From positions 248,001 through 312,000 of the forward strand of contig NZ_VFOW01000001.1 in the NCBI RefSeq assembly GCF_006716355.1: DNA of 64,000 nt, read 5' to 3'. The notes below the pieces were generated by a model. That model was not told the DNA's origin. It was given only the letters and a program-made list of their open reading frames with translations, and did no database searches. Source of the DNA: Stackebrandtia endophytica. Lineage in GTDB: Bacteria > Actinomycetota > Actinomycetes > Mycobacteriales > Micromonosporaceae. Both the position numbers and the translations under genes were made by a program. The stretch's first letter is position 1. The number at the start of each line of letters is the position of its first letter. Below are positions 56,204 to 64,000 of this stretch, piece after piece.

Positions 56204-58201
56204 TCACTCGGCCGACGGGCTGGCGTTGCTGCGCGACTCGACGAACTCGACGACGTGGTCGACGGCTTCGGCCAACGGCACGCCGTTGCGCTGCGAACCG
56301 TCCAGATACCGGAACGACACGGTGTCGGCGGCCTGGTCGTTGTCGCCGGCCAACACCATGAACGGGATCTTCTGCAACTGGGCGTTACGGACCTTCTTCT
56401 GCATCCGGTCGTCGGACGAGTCGACCTCGCTGCGGATTCCACGGGCACGTAGCTGCGCCGCGAAGCCCTCCAGATACTCGACGTTCTCGTCGCGGATCGG
56501 GATGCCGATGGCTTGGATGGGCGCCAACCAGGCGGGGAACGCACCGGCGTAGTGCTCGGTGAGCACACCGAAGAAGCGCTCGATCGAGCCGAACAGAGCC
56601 CGGTGAATCATGACCGGCTGCTGACGGGTGCCGTCGGCGGCGGAGTACTCCAGGCCGAACCGTTCCGGCATGTTGAAGTCCAGCTGGATGGTCGACATCT
56701 GCCAGGTACGGCCGATCGCGTCCTTGGCCTGCACGGAGATCTTCGGGCCGTAGAATGCGGCGCCTCCGGGATCGTCCACCAGGTCCAAACCAGACTCCGC
56801 GGCGGCCTGCCGAAGCGCCTCGGTGGCCTCCTCCCAGGACTCGTCGCTACCGACGAACTTTTCCGGGTCCTTTGTCGACAGTTCAAGGTAGAAGTCGTCA
56901 AGGCCGTAGTCTCGCAACAGTTCGAGCACGAACGACAGCAGACTCTTGAGCTCCTCACCCATCTGCTCCTTGGAACAGTAGATGTGAGCGTCGTCCTGCG
57001 TCATCCCCCGCACCCGGGTCAGCCCGTGAACCACACCGGACTTCTCGTACCGGTACACCGATCCGAACTCGAACATCCGCAGCGGCAGCTCACGATACGA
57101 ACGGCCCCGCGACCTGAAGATCAGGTTGTGCATCGGGCAGTTCATCGGCTTGACGTAGTACTCGGCGCCCTCCATCTCCATGGCGGGGAACATGCCGTCC
57201 TTGTACCAGTCGAGGTGACCGGAGGTCTCGAACAGGTTCGACTTGGTGACATGCGGAGTGTTGACGAACTCGTAGCCGGCGGCCTCGTGCTTCAGACGCG
57301 AATAGTTCTCCATCTCCCGACGGATGATGCCGCCCTTGGGATGGAAGACCGGCAGTCCCGAGCCCAGCTCGTCGGGAAAGCTGAACAGGTCCAGCTGCGC
57401 CCCGAGCTTGCGGTGGTCGCGTTTGGCGGCCTCCTCCAGCAGGCGCAGGTGTTCCTTCAGCGCGTCCTTCGACGGCCACGCGGTGCCGTACACCCGCTGC
57501 AACTGCGGGTTCTTCTCCGAACCCATCCAGTAGGCGGCGGCACTGCGAGTGAGCTTGAAGGCCGGAATGTGACGGGTACTGGGCAGATGCGGGCCACGGC
57601 ACAGGTCGCCCCACACCCGGTCGCCGCTCTTGGCGTCGAGGTTGTCGTAGATGGTGAGTTCACCACCGCCGACCTCCATGACCTCGGTGTCATCGACGTC
57701 GCCCTTGATGTCGACCAGCAGCAACTTGTAGGGCTCGTCGGCGAGTTCGGCCTTCGCCTGGTCCAGCGAGTCGTACTCGCGACGGTTGAAGCGTTGACCC
57801 GACTTGATGATCTCCTGCATCCGCTTCTCGAGCTTCTTCAGATCATCGGGCTGGAACGGGGTCTCGACATCGAAGTCGTAGTAGAACCCGTCGCGAATCG
57901 GCGGACCGATCCCCAGCTTGGCCTCCGGGTTGATGTCTTGAACCGCCTGCGCCAGCACGTGAGCGCACGAGTGACGCAGCACATTGAGTCCGTCGGGGCT
58001 GTCGATGGCGACGGGTTCAACCTCGACGGCCTGCGGGGGCGCCCAGGACAGGTCACGCAGACGGCCGTCCTCGGTGCGCACCACCACGATGGCGCGCGGG
58101 CCGGTAGTGGGTAGCCCCGCTTCGGCTATCGCATCGGCGCACGTCGTCCCCGCCGCCACGACGAGAGAGCCGATAGCGGGAGACTGGTGGAGTGCGGACA
58201 C
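56204..58201 (-). CDS. thrS: Threonyl-tRNA synthetase
   Basis: A 665-residue class II synthetase. The N-terminal TGS domain is followed by the editing domain ([18 protein letters not shown] and YIKGDVDD-type region), then the catalytic core with [10 protein letters not shown] (zinc-binding Cys), [17 protein letters not shown], and a C-terminal anticodon-binding domain with [12 protein letters not shown]. It charges tRNA-Thr with threonine and clears mischarged Ser. GTG at 58201 is used because GGAGG precedes it by the normal spacing. It heads the conserved Rv2614c-type gene order. Confidence 0.96.
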   Translation of the reverse strand: MSALHQSPAIGSLVVAAGTTCADAIAEAGLPTTGPRAIVVVRTEDGRLRDLSWAPPQAVEVEPVAIDSPDGLNVLRHSCAHVLAQAVQDINPEAKLGIGPPIRDGFYYDFDVETPFQPDDLKKLEKRMQEIIKSGQRFNRREYDSLDQAKAELADEPYKLLLVDIKGDVDDTEVMEVGGGELTIYDNLDAKSGDRVWGDLCRGPHLPSTRHIPAFKLTRSAAAYWMGSEKNPQLQRVYGTAWPSKDALKEHLRLLEEAAKRDHRKLGAQLDLFSFPDELGSGLPVFHPKGGIIRREMENYSRLKHEAAGYEFVNTPHVTKSNLFETSGHLDWYKDGMFPAMEMEGAEYYVKPMNCPMHNLIFRSRGRSYRELPLRMFEFGSVYRYEKSGVVHGLTRVRGMTQDDAHIYCSKEQMGEELKSLLSFVLELLRDYGLDDFYLELSTKDPEKFVGSDESWEEATEALRQAAAESGLDLVDDPGGAAFYGPKISVQAKDAIGRTWQMSTIQLDFNMPERFGLEYSAADGTRQQPVMIHRALFGSIERFFGVLTEHYAGAFPAWLAPIQAIGIPIRDENVEYLEGFAAQLRARGIRSEVDSSDDRMQKKVRNAQLQKIPFMVLAGDNDQAADTVSFRYLDGSQRNGVPLAEAVDHVVEFVESRSNASPSAE

Positions 58202-58435
58202 GATAGTCCTCCTTCATAAGCACGTGATGTATGGCCGCGCTGTCCGCGGCGGTGACCATCGTAGTCGGCGGGTGTGGCGAACCTCGAGCCTATTACCGTG
58301 GCGACGGAGGAGAAGTCTCGCTGGGAGACTTCGACCCGTCCCGTGGACGGCTGGTGGCAACGCTCAGCGGGCGACGAGGCGGCGAGGCGCGATGCCTTTA
58401 CCGATCCACCGAAGCCGTCACATGGGAATGCCGGA

Positions 58436-59227
58436 TCAGCGGCGATGCTGAAGACGGGTCCACCCGAACGGGGTGGCGCCACCTCGGGAGTCGGCCCGCT
58501 CCTGATCAAGCACCTCAGACCATCCCTGTGCGGCAGCGGTCCCCGCCTCCCCCACCGCACCCTTGGCAACCCGGAATCCCAGATCGTCCAGTGCGGCGTC
58601 GGGCATACTTCCGCGTCGCACCGACGCTCGAACGCTCCAGGGCTTATCGGCCCAACCGCCGCCCCTGAAACCCCGGTAGTCGGCGTAGCGGGCCGGGTCG
58701 GCGTAATCCCAGCACCACTCCCACACGTTTCCGAGCATGTCGAAGAGGCCGAAGTCGTTGGGCTGCTTACGTCCCACCGGTTGAACGCCGGAAACATCGT
58801 CGGTGGCGGTCCACGCGATCGCCTCCAGTGGACCGTAACCGGGGCCGCCGGTTCCGGCGCGGCACGCCCACTCCCACTCCGCCTCGGTCGGCAACCGGAT
58901 TCCGGCGGCGTCGACTCGCCAGGAGACCTCATTGCCGTCGATCTGGTAGGCCGGAGCCAGCCCCGCGAGTTCGGAGGCGGCGTTACACCAGGCCACCGCC
59001 TGGAACCAGCTGACCGAATGAACCGGCGCGTCCGCGGGTTCCCCCGCAGGAATCGACTCGCCGGTCACCGAGATGTACTGGGACCACGTCACCGGAGTCC
59101 GCACGATCGAGAATTCCCGCAGAGCGACATCACGAGACGAATCGGTGCGAGCATCCCGCATCGTGATCCGTCCGGCGGGAACCGGCACAAAGTCCAACGC
59201 CGCAAAGTCCAATGGAGAGGTCGACAT
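58436..59227 (-). CDS. SUMF1/EgtB-fold protein lacking FGE catalytic cysteines
   Basis: A 263-residue protein of the sulfatase-modifying-factor fold: TPVTWSQYISVTG, VSWFQAVAWCNAASEL, RLPTEAEWEWACRAG, DMLGNVWEWCWD and the closing GFRVAK. In true formylglycine-generating enzymes two cysteines lie after the GGSY stretch; here the text is GGGWADKPWSVRASVRRGS with none. Thus it should not generate formylglycine and may be a structural or EgtB/PvdO-like relative. It ends with a 40-residue disordered tail. ATG at 59227 is used. Confidence 0.8.
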   Translation of the reverse strand: MSTSPLDFAALDFVPVPAGRITMRDARTDSSRDVALREFSIVRTPVTWSQYISVTGESIPAGEPADAPVHSVSWFQAVAWCNAASELAGLAPAYQIDGNEVSWRVDAAGIRLPTEAEWEWACRAGTGGPGYGPLEAIAWTATDDVSGVQPVGRKQPNDFGLFDMLGNVWEWCWDYADPARYADYRGFRGGGWADKPWSVRASVRRGSMPDAALDDLGFRVAKGAVGEAGTAAAQGWSEVLDQERADSRGGATPFGWTRLQHRR

Positions 59228-59372
59228 CGGCACCACGGTAGTTCACCCGCTCACGGCCACCGACCGCACCATGGTGCTCCGGCCAGACGGCTCAGGCGAA
59301 CCGACCGATCGGCCATCCTCTCGGCGATGCCACACCGGCCGGGCCTCCAGGGACATCCGGCGTCAACCTAGG

Positions 59373-60587
59373 TCAGAAGACCTCAATGGACCGGGGAGCC
59401 ACCGGCCAGCCCATGGCCGTGGTGACCTCGGCCAGTGCGCCCTCGCGGTGCTCATGGACCCTACCGACGGCCGCATACTCGGTCAGTCGGCGACCGCCCA
59501 GGTACACACCGGACAGTTCCGCGACCGACAGCGACAGATCCGGTTCGTCACCGGTCTCCACGCAGGAGGCGGTCGATCGGTCACCGGTCAACCGGAACCG
59601 ACGGTTGTTGGCGGGAAGGATGTCGTCCGACACTTCCAAGACCACGTCGACGGCGCACGCGTACCGGCGCTGCGCCAGCGCGGCGGCGACGTCGACGATC
59701 CGCAGCCACAGGGCGTCATAGGACCGCACGCCCAGTGCGCGGGGGTTACCGACCAGTTGCCGCACCGGTTCGTCGACGGCCGCGTGCCAGGACACCAGCC
59801 GGGTCGCCAGGTCCATGGTCAGCACGTGTTGCCACAGCGCCCGGTAGGCGGACCCGGTGGCCGCCACCAGCTCCTCCACCTCGACGGTGTTGCCTCCGTC
59901 GTCGGAGCCGCGTTGCCGAGTGCCCCGCCAGAAGACGTAGCCCTCAAGGTCACCTTCGGGCGATCGGTAACCGATCAGTTGTCGAGGCATCCGGCCGTCG
60001 CGCCGCTCCGGCGGGTCGGCAAGCCGTTGCTTCCACAGTTGGTCGCTGCGGCCGGAGACTCCGGGTCGATCGAGCTGAAGGCGTTTCAGAATCGGTGGAA
60101 GCTCAGACGCGGCCTGTTCGACGCTCAGTTCACACAGGCGGCCCTCCACTGGTGCCTTCGTCAGCCGGATCTCGGCGAGTTTGGCCTCGAACCGGTGGCC
60201 GTAGACGCTGGCCTGGTATCCGAATCGCTCGTAGATCCCCGGCTGGGACGCCCACAGGACCGCGACCGGCTCGGGCACCTCGGCCAATTGACGGCGCATG
60301 ATTCGCGACAGGATGCCCATACGCCGATGGGTCGCGGCCACCGCGACACCGGTTACGTGGGCCGCTGGTGACACCGTGCCCGGCACCGACAGCGTCCGGG
60401 TGAAGGCTTGGGCGACGCCCACTATCGAACCGGCGTCCTCGGCGACCAGGGTGCGGTCCGGTTCGAACAACTCACGATCGAGTTCGGTCGTGTTGTCGGA
60501 CACCATCATGGCGGTGGTGAATCGGTTGATCACCGCCGTGAAGTCCTGGATCGTGGCGGTGCGAATCGCATAGTCGAATCCGGTCAT
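59373..60587 (-). CDS. eis: Eis-like GNAT acetyltransferase
   Basis: A 404-residue protein of the Eis family: N-terminal GNAT domain (VTGVAVAATHRRMGILSRIM with the acetyl-CoA loop), a second GNAT-like central domain and a C-terminal sterol-carrier-like domain ending in phenylalanine, the catalytic C-terminal carboxylate type of Eis. Eis acetylates amines of aminoglycosides or proteins; substrate here unknown. ATG at 60587 follows GAGGATC. A 53-codon gene lies upstream on the same strand, 62 bases away. Confidence 0.88.
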   Translation of the reverse strand: MTGFDYAIRTATIQDFTAVINRFTTAMMVSDNTTELDRELFEPDRTLVAEDAGSIVGVAQAFTRTLSVPGTVSPAAHVTGVAVAATHRRMGILSRIMRRQLAEVPEPVAVLWASQPGIYERFGYQASVYGHRFEAKLAEIRLTKAPVEGRLCELSVEQAASELPPILKRLQLDRPGVSGRSDQLWKQRLADPPERRDGRMPRQLIGYRSPEGDLEGYVFWRGTRQRGSDDGGNTVEVEELVAATGSAYRALWQHVLTMDLATRLVSWHAAVDEPVRQLVGNPRALGVRSYDALWLRIVDVAAALAQRRYACAVDVVLEVSDDILPANNRRFRLTGDRSTASCVETGDEPDLSLSVAELSGVYLGGRRLTEYAAVGRVHEHREGALAEVTTAMGWPVAPRSIEVF

Positions 60588-60649
60588 GAATCTGATCCTC
60601 ACATGCCGGACCGACACCGTCTTCGATGCCGGTCCGGTGGTCATTCAAA

Positions 60650-60811
60650 TCAGTCGGCTTGTTCAACCGGTCGGGCCACCCGAGTACGGCGGTGACGCCC
60701 CAGGTATCTACTGCGCCGGGTCAGTTGGCTCAGTGGTCCACGTTTGCGGGCGGGCACCGGGTGGTAGACGGTGGGCTCCGTGGTGACGTTCTGCGGGTCG
60801 GTCAAACTCAT
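60650..60811 (-). CDS. 53-residue basic protein, unknown
   Basis: A short gene with start ATG at 60811 preceded by GGGGAGAGGAA at ideal distance and stop TGA at 60650-60652. The protein MSLTDPQNVTTEPTVYHPVP continues into a strongly basic second half with PARKRGPLSQLTRRSRYLGR and ends VARPVEQAD. The reading frame uses GC-rich third positions like its neighbours. It is directly upstream of the Eis-like gene and might be co-transcribed. No family known. Confidence 0.6.
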   Translation of the reverse strand: MSLTDPQNVTTEPTVYHPVPARKRGPLSQLTRRSRYLGRHRRTRVARPVEQAD

Positions 60812-61083
60812 GGTGGTTCCTCTCCCCTATTCCCCTGTTGACGCTCGTCGCAGTACGAACGTCATCGAACTGTATGACCGTGGTGCCAATTTGGACAGGA
60901 CTCTGGGACCTCGATCACGTGCGGGAACAAAACCTCGCGATGACATTTTCCCTGGACATGGAACCACTGTGGTCATATGCCGAGACCAAGGCCACGATCT
61001 GAGCTCATCGACCGTGACCTGATCTTTATCAACTGTGCGCTAAATCGTTTGCTGCGACCGGACTCCGGCCGCAGGATGAAGTC
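60812..61083. other. Intergenic region before the GNAT gene
   Basis: 272 bases between the small basic gene and the GNAT gene. It is less GC-rich than the rest and must carry both promoters. No RNA gene or repeat was recognised. Confidence 0.45.
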
Positions 61084-61626
61084 ATGCGAGTTCGACCGGC
61101 TACTTCTGCAGATGCTCCCGCCATCACCGCGGTGCGGGTGGCGTCATGGCGTACCGGTTACGCCGGAGTGGTGCCCGACGAGGTGTTGGCGACGGTGCGG
61201 GAAACCCCGCGCCCCGAGATGTTCGACTACCTCGCCGAGCTACCGCATCAGCACATGTTCGTCGTCGCCGAAGCCCCGGATGGAACCATCAGCGGTTACT
61301 GTCACGGCGGGCCCTACCGCACCGATCGCGATGACGCCGCCGACCCGGATGCAGATCGTTGCGGTGAGATCTTCGCCATCTACGTCAGTCCGACTTACTG
61401 GGGGCGGGGCGTCGGACAGGCACTGTTGAGCCGGTCGCTGCCGTGGCTGTCCGAAAACGGGTTTACGCAGGTTCGATTGTGGGTATTGGCGGACAATCCG
61501 CGGGCTCGCCGGTTCTATGAGGCCGCGGGCTTCCACACCGATGGCGCCACCAGCGTGTATGAGGCGGGCGCGGCTCGCCTTCGACTCGTGCGATACCGGT
61601 ATCGGTTTGGAGCCGACACCGGCTGA
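61084..61626 (+). CDS. GNAT family N-acetyltransferase
   Basis: A 180-residue GNAT enzyme. The acetyl-CoA motif A is YWGRGVGQALLSRSLPWL (about 117-134), with VLADNPRARRFYEAAGF as motif B. It transfers an acetyl group to an amine; the substrate is unknown. The start MRVRPATSADAPAITAVRVASW is typical of the family. A region of decayed sequence with tandem repeats follows it. Confidence 0.9.
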   Translation: MRVRPATSADAPAITAVRVASWRTGYAGVVPDEVLATVRETPRPEMFDYLAELPHQHMFVVAEAPDGTISGYCHGGPYRTDRDDAADPDADRCGEIFAIYVSPTYWGRGVGQALLSRSLPWLSENGFTQVRLWVLADNPRARRFYEAAGFHTDGATSVYEAGAARLRLVRYRYRFGADTG

Positions 61627-61996
61627 TCCGAGGCCTGATCCGGCCGCTGATCCTGGCGTATGCCGTTGGTCGTAGTGCCGCTGATCCTGGTGTGCGCCAC
61701 CGATCGTCATGCCGTGTCGAACCAACCCGGTACCGAACCAACCCGGTATCGAACCAACCCGGTGCCGTAGCCGCCTGTCGCCCGAGACCCGTCAAGCCTG
61801 TGGCGCAGTGACGGGTTTCGGGGATGGTCATATCGTCCGGCAGTCCGCGGGTGTACAGGTGGTCGGCGATGTAGGTCTCGGTGATTCGGTCGGCGGCCTC
61901 GGCGGGCGCCCGACCAGTTCGGTGCGAGGATTCGAGCAGCGACCGGACCGCATCGACGATCTCGTTGCGAACGTCATAATCGACCACAATGGTCAC
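61463..61996 (-). pseudogene. Probably decayed short gene
   Basis: From GTG at 61996 about 60 codons look genuine: TIVVDYDVRNEIVDAVRSLL then ESSHRTGRAPAEAADRI and TYIADHLYTRGLPDD, with GC-rich third positions. After that the frame becomes Arg/Pro/Thr noise, passes through the 16-bp tandem repeats and runs antisense into the GNAT gene to 61463. A lost stop or a rearrangement at the repeats is likely. It follows the VWA gene by 65 bases on the same strand. Confidence 0.35.
61717..61764. repeat. Three 16-bp tandem repeats
   Basis: Units TCGAACCAACCCGGTA, CCGAACCAACCCGGTA and TCGAACCAACCCGGTG lie head to tail. Just upstream, GCCGCTGATCCTGG also occurs twice (about 61650 and 61677). They fall within the decayed frame after the GNAT gene. 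Confidence 0.85.
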
Positions 61997-62060
61997 ATTG
62001 AACCCGGTATCGCGTTCGGCGGTGGTCGCGCACCGGGGTCAACCCATCACCTGCTCAGGC

Positions 62061-64000
62061 TCACGTCGCTCGTCCTCGTCCGCCGGGTCGCCTCCAGAAG
62101 GAGTCGGCCCCCGATGAGGCACCGCGGTGTCGCGGACCCTGTGGCTTGCCCGTTCCATCGCCGCCCATGCCCGCCGGCGGCACGGTGTCACCACCGCCGG
62201 ACGTTGTGGTCCCCTCTGAACCGATCACTCGATCCAGGATCTCGACCAGCGCCGTCAGCTCGGCTTCAGCATGACGCCGAAGATCGGTCAGAGCACTCCC
62301 GGTCGGCGGGCGTGGGCTCTCGCACTCGGCCAGCGCGGTAGCCAACCGCCGCAACCGATCCCGCACGGCATCGGCATCGCCGAATTGCGCGGCGGCGATC
62401 CGGGAGGCGATCAGGTCCAGCCGGGTGCCCAAATCGCTCAGTTCCATACGGTGCTGCTGTTCGCTCCCGGTCGAACCATCGGAGGTGGCCCGTATCGCCT
62501 GCAATTCCTGCCGCAGAGCCTGGCCGACGTCTCGCGGTGGGATTCCGGCGGAGCGGACCGGTCGCTGGACTGCAGGGCGCCCCAGCATCCGGGGACCCAC
62601 GGCACCGCGGGGAGCACCGGGAGCAGTGGGGGCACCGGACCTCACGCCACCCGCCACCGGCGGTGGCGCACCGAATGCCGGTGGCGGACCCCCTGGCGCG
62701 GGAGGCGGACCACTCGGCGCCGACGGGGCGAATCCCATCGGGGCCATCGGAGGCGCGGATGTGGCGGCAACCTGAATCGGGCCACCGGAGAGAAGCTGCG
62801 GGACCTCCCACCCCTGTGGGTATTCCACCGGTTGCGTGATCCGGCGCATCGTTCCGTTCTCGTTCACGACTTCGGAGTCCACCGCCACGAACGCGGTGAA
62901 GCGAGACAGCACGTGCTGAGACAACGACAGTCGCACGATCTCGGATTCCAACGTCGACAATTGTCCATTGTCACTAGTCGAAGCGTAGGTGTCCTCCAGG
63001 TCGCGCAACCTGGTCCGAGCCCAACTGGCGCCGAGCGCGGTCGGATCGACCGTGTCCTGTGGGGACAGCTCGGTTGACCACGGTCGGCCCGCCGCGTCGG
63101 TGCCCGACAATCGCAGCCGGGGTGAGGCACCCCGATACCGTCCATAGGCAACGAACGGAACCCCGGAGAACACGTCGGTCACTCTCGCCGGCGCCATCGA
63201 GTCCGGCACCAATTCACCCGAGACAACCTCGATGGACACGTCACTGAGAACCGGCTCGACGATCCGACGGTGAATGTGTGCCGTGGCGACATCCAGCCGG
63301 TCCTCGGATTCGACCAGCTCCAAGCGGCCTCGCCCGGCCAGGCAAAGCCGGTGCAGGAAGCCCGCATTGACGGCACGGTCGATACCCACCACATGGATAC
63401 GGATACCGGCCAGTCTGCCGTCGAGTTCGGCAAGGATCATGTCCTCATTGCCGACCTGTCCATCGGTGACCAGGACGATGGTGCGCTCGCCCTCAGTCCC
63501 GGCCAACAGATCGGTGGCGGCGATCAACGGACGCGACATCTCGGTGCCGCCTCGGGCTTCGATCCGACTGATGAACTCGACGGCGCGGTACCGGTGGCGG
63601 TCCGTTCCGGTGGTCAGTCCATCGGTGTCCTCTCCCGGAGGGGCGACGATCTCATGGTCGAAGCACCTGACCGCGAAGGTGTCGTCGTCGGACAACGTGT
63701 CGACGATCCGGGCCGCGGCGCGACGGGCGGCGACCATCTTCCAGCCCTTCATGCTTCCCGAACGGTCCAACAGGATCACCACGTGGCGGGGGCGCCCGCC
63801 GGCCTGCTGTCGCGGTGGCAGGACCGTCACCTGATAGGTGCCGGTCTCGCCGTCGGCATCGGGTGCGGTGATCAACGAATCATCGACGGTGCCATGTCCA
63901 TATGCGAACCGCAGAATGAAGTCTCGATCAACCCGTTCACCGGGGTGGATGCGAATGGTGGTGCGTTCGCCGTCGGTTTCGGCCTCGGTGGTGTGGAGGC
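62061..64000 (-). CDS. VIT/VWA domain protein, 5' end beyond the window
   Basis: At least 645 residues, with the N-terminus cut off by the window edge; the frame is open to base 64000 and the residues there (RTTIRIHPGERVDRDFILRF) are the end of a VIT domain. The VWA domain has the MIDAS motif VILLDRSGSMKGW and VLVTDGQVGNED. A Gly/Pro/Ala-rich linker (APSGPPPAPGGPPPAFGAPP) and a helical C-terminus follow. VIT/VWA proteins of actinomycetes are of unknown function; the VWA domain should bind a protein partner through a divalent metal. Confidence 0.88.
   Translation of the reverse strand, partial: LHTTEAETDGERTTIRIHPGERVDRDFILRFAYGHGTVDDSLITAPDADGETGTYQVTVLPPRQQAGGRPRHVVILLDRSGSMKGWKMVAARRAAARIVDTLSDDDTFAVRCFDHEIVAPPGEDTDGLTTGTDRHRYRAVEFISRIEARGGTEMSRPLIAATDLLAGTEGERTIVLVTDGQVGNEDMILAELDGRLAGIRIHVVGIDRAVNAGFLHRLCLAGRGRLELVESEDRLDVATAHIHRRIVEPVLSDVSIEVVSGELVPDSMAPARVTDVFSGVPFVAYGRYRGASPRLRLSGTDAAGRPWSTELSPQDTVDPTALGASWARTRLRDLEDTYASTSDNGQLSTLESEIVRLSLSQHVLSRFTAFVAVDSEVVNENGTMRRITQPVEYPQGWEVPQLLSGGPIQVAATSAPPMAPMGFAPSAPSGPPPAPGGPPPAFGAPPPVAGGVRSGAPTAPGAPRGAVGPRMLGRPAVQRPVRSAGIPPRDVGQALRQELQAIRATSDGSTGSEQQHRMELSDLGTRLDLIASRIAAAQFGDADAVRDRLRRLATALAECESPRPPTGSALTDLRRHAEAELTALVEILDRVIGSEGTTTSGGGDTVPPAGMGGDGTGKPQGPRHRGASSGADSFWRRPGGRGRAT

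Noticed and set aside
56513-58114. Plus-strand frame of about 533 codons inside thrS
   Set aside because: Antisense shadow of threonyl-tRNA synthetase, with no recognisable domain or start signal.
58436-59227. Formylglycine-generating enzyme acting on a sulfatase
   Set aside because: The two catalytic cysteines are missing and no sulfatase gene is in the window.

Overview
This is a 64 kb chromosomal window from a high-GC Gram-positive actinomycete. Supporting evidence: GTG starts are common and strong GGAGG-type ribosome binding sites precede many genes. It carries a mycothiol-dependent formaldehyde dehydrogenase, the phosphatidylinositol-mannoside genes (pgsA, patA, pimA) and a two-domain geosmin synthase. 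It also has actinobacterial families such as Holin-X/DUF3618, DUF5709, Eis-like and Rv2578c-like proteins. A Glycomycetaceae-like genome (Stackebrandtia/Glycomyces) would fit, but that is inference.

Layout. At 0-0.5 kb a decayed tyrosine-recombinase tail faces the 3' end of a tRNA-Val(CAC), the likely edge of an old integrated element. From 0.6 to 21 kb there are mostly housekeeping and stress genes: a SUKH protein; a GDT1/UPF0016 Mn exporter behind a yybP-ykoY-type Mn riboswitch; Dps; an Rv2578c-like radical SAM protein with a LexA/SOS box at its start; OsmC; a flavoprotein; hydrolases; a methyltransferase; a 166-bp MITE; a second DnaN clamp; MscR with its MBL partner; BCP; the Holin-X/DUF3618/YihY operon; a TPR-GGDEF cyclase; and TyrA. 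At 20.8-30.4 kb a radical SAM protein is divergent from geosmin synthase, followed by a large membrane NACHT NTPase, an L,D-transpeptidase and a DUF3800 protein.

Backbone. From 30.5 to 58.2 kb the minus strand carries thrS, the HIT protein, pgsA, patA, pimA, pdxS, pdxT and yebC in the same order as Mycobacterium tuberculosis Rv2614c-Rv2603c, but broken up by plus-strand insertions. The main one, 32.1-42.7 kb, separates pdxS from pdxT. It encodes a Tat-exported GH64 beta-1,3-glucanase, an intracellular GH3 beta-glucosidase, a complete Opp/Dpp-type ABC importer and a TetR repressor. Three near-identical 20-bp palindromes (centre TT or CA) lie before the GH64 gene, the GH3 gene and the tetR gene. 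This looks like a self-contained beta-1,3-glucan (fungal cell wall, laminarin or callose) degradation and uptake regulon and is the most interesting system in the window.

Other insertions in the backbone are a glycosyltransferase whose frame runs antisense through the whole next gene, an EF-G-like GTPase, and a TetR/NmrA divergent pair. From 58.4 kb to the end come an FGE/EgtB-fold protein without the catalytic cysteines, an Eis-like acetyltransferase with a previously easy-to-miss 53-codon gene upstream, a GNAT acetyltransferase, a decayed short gene with 16-bp tandem repeats, and a VIT/VWA protein cut by the window edge.
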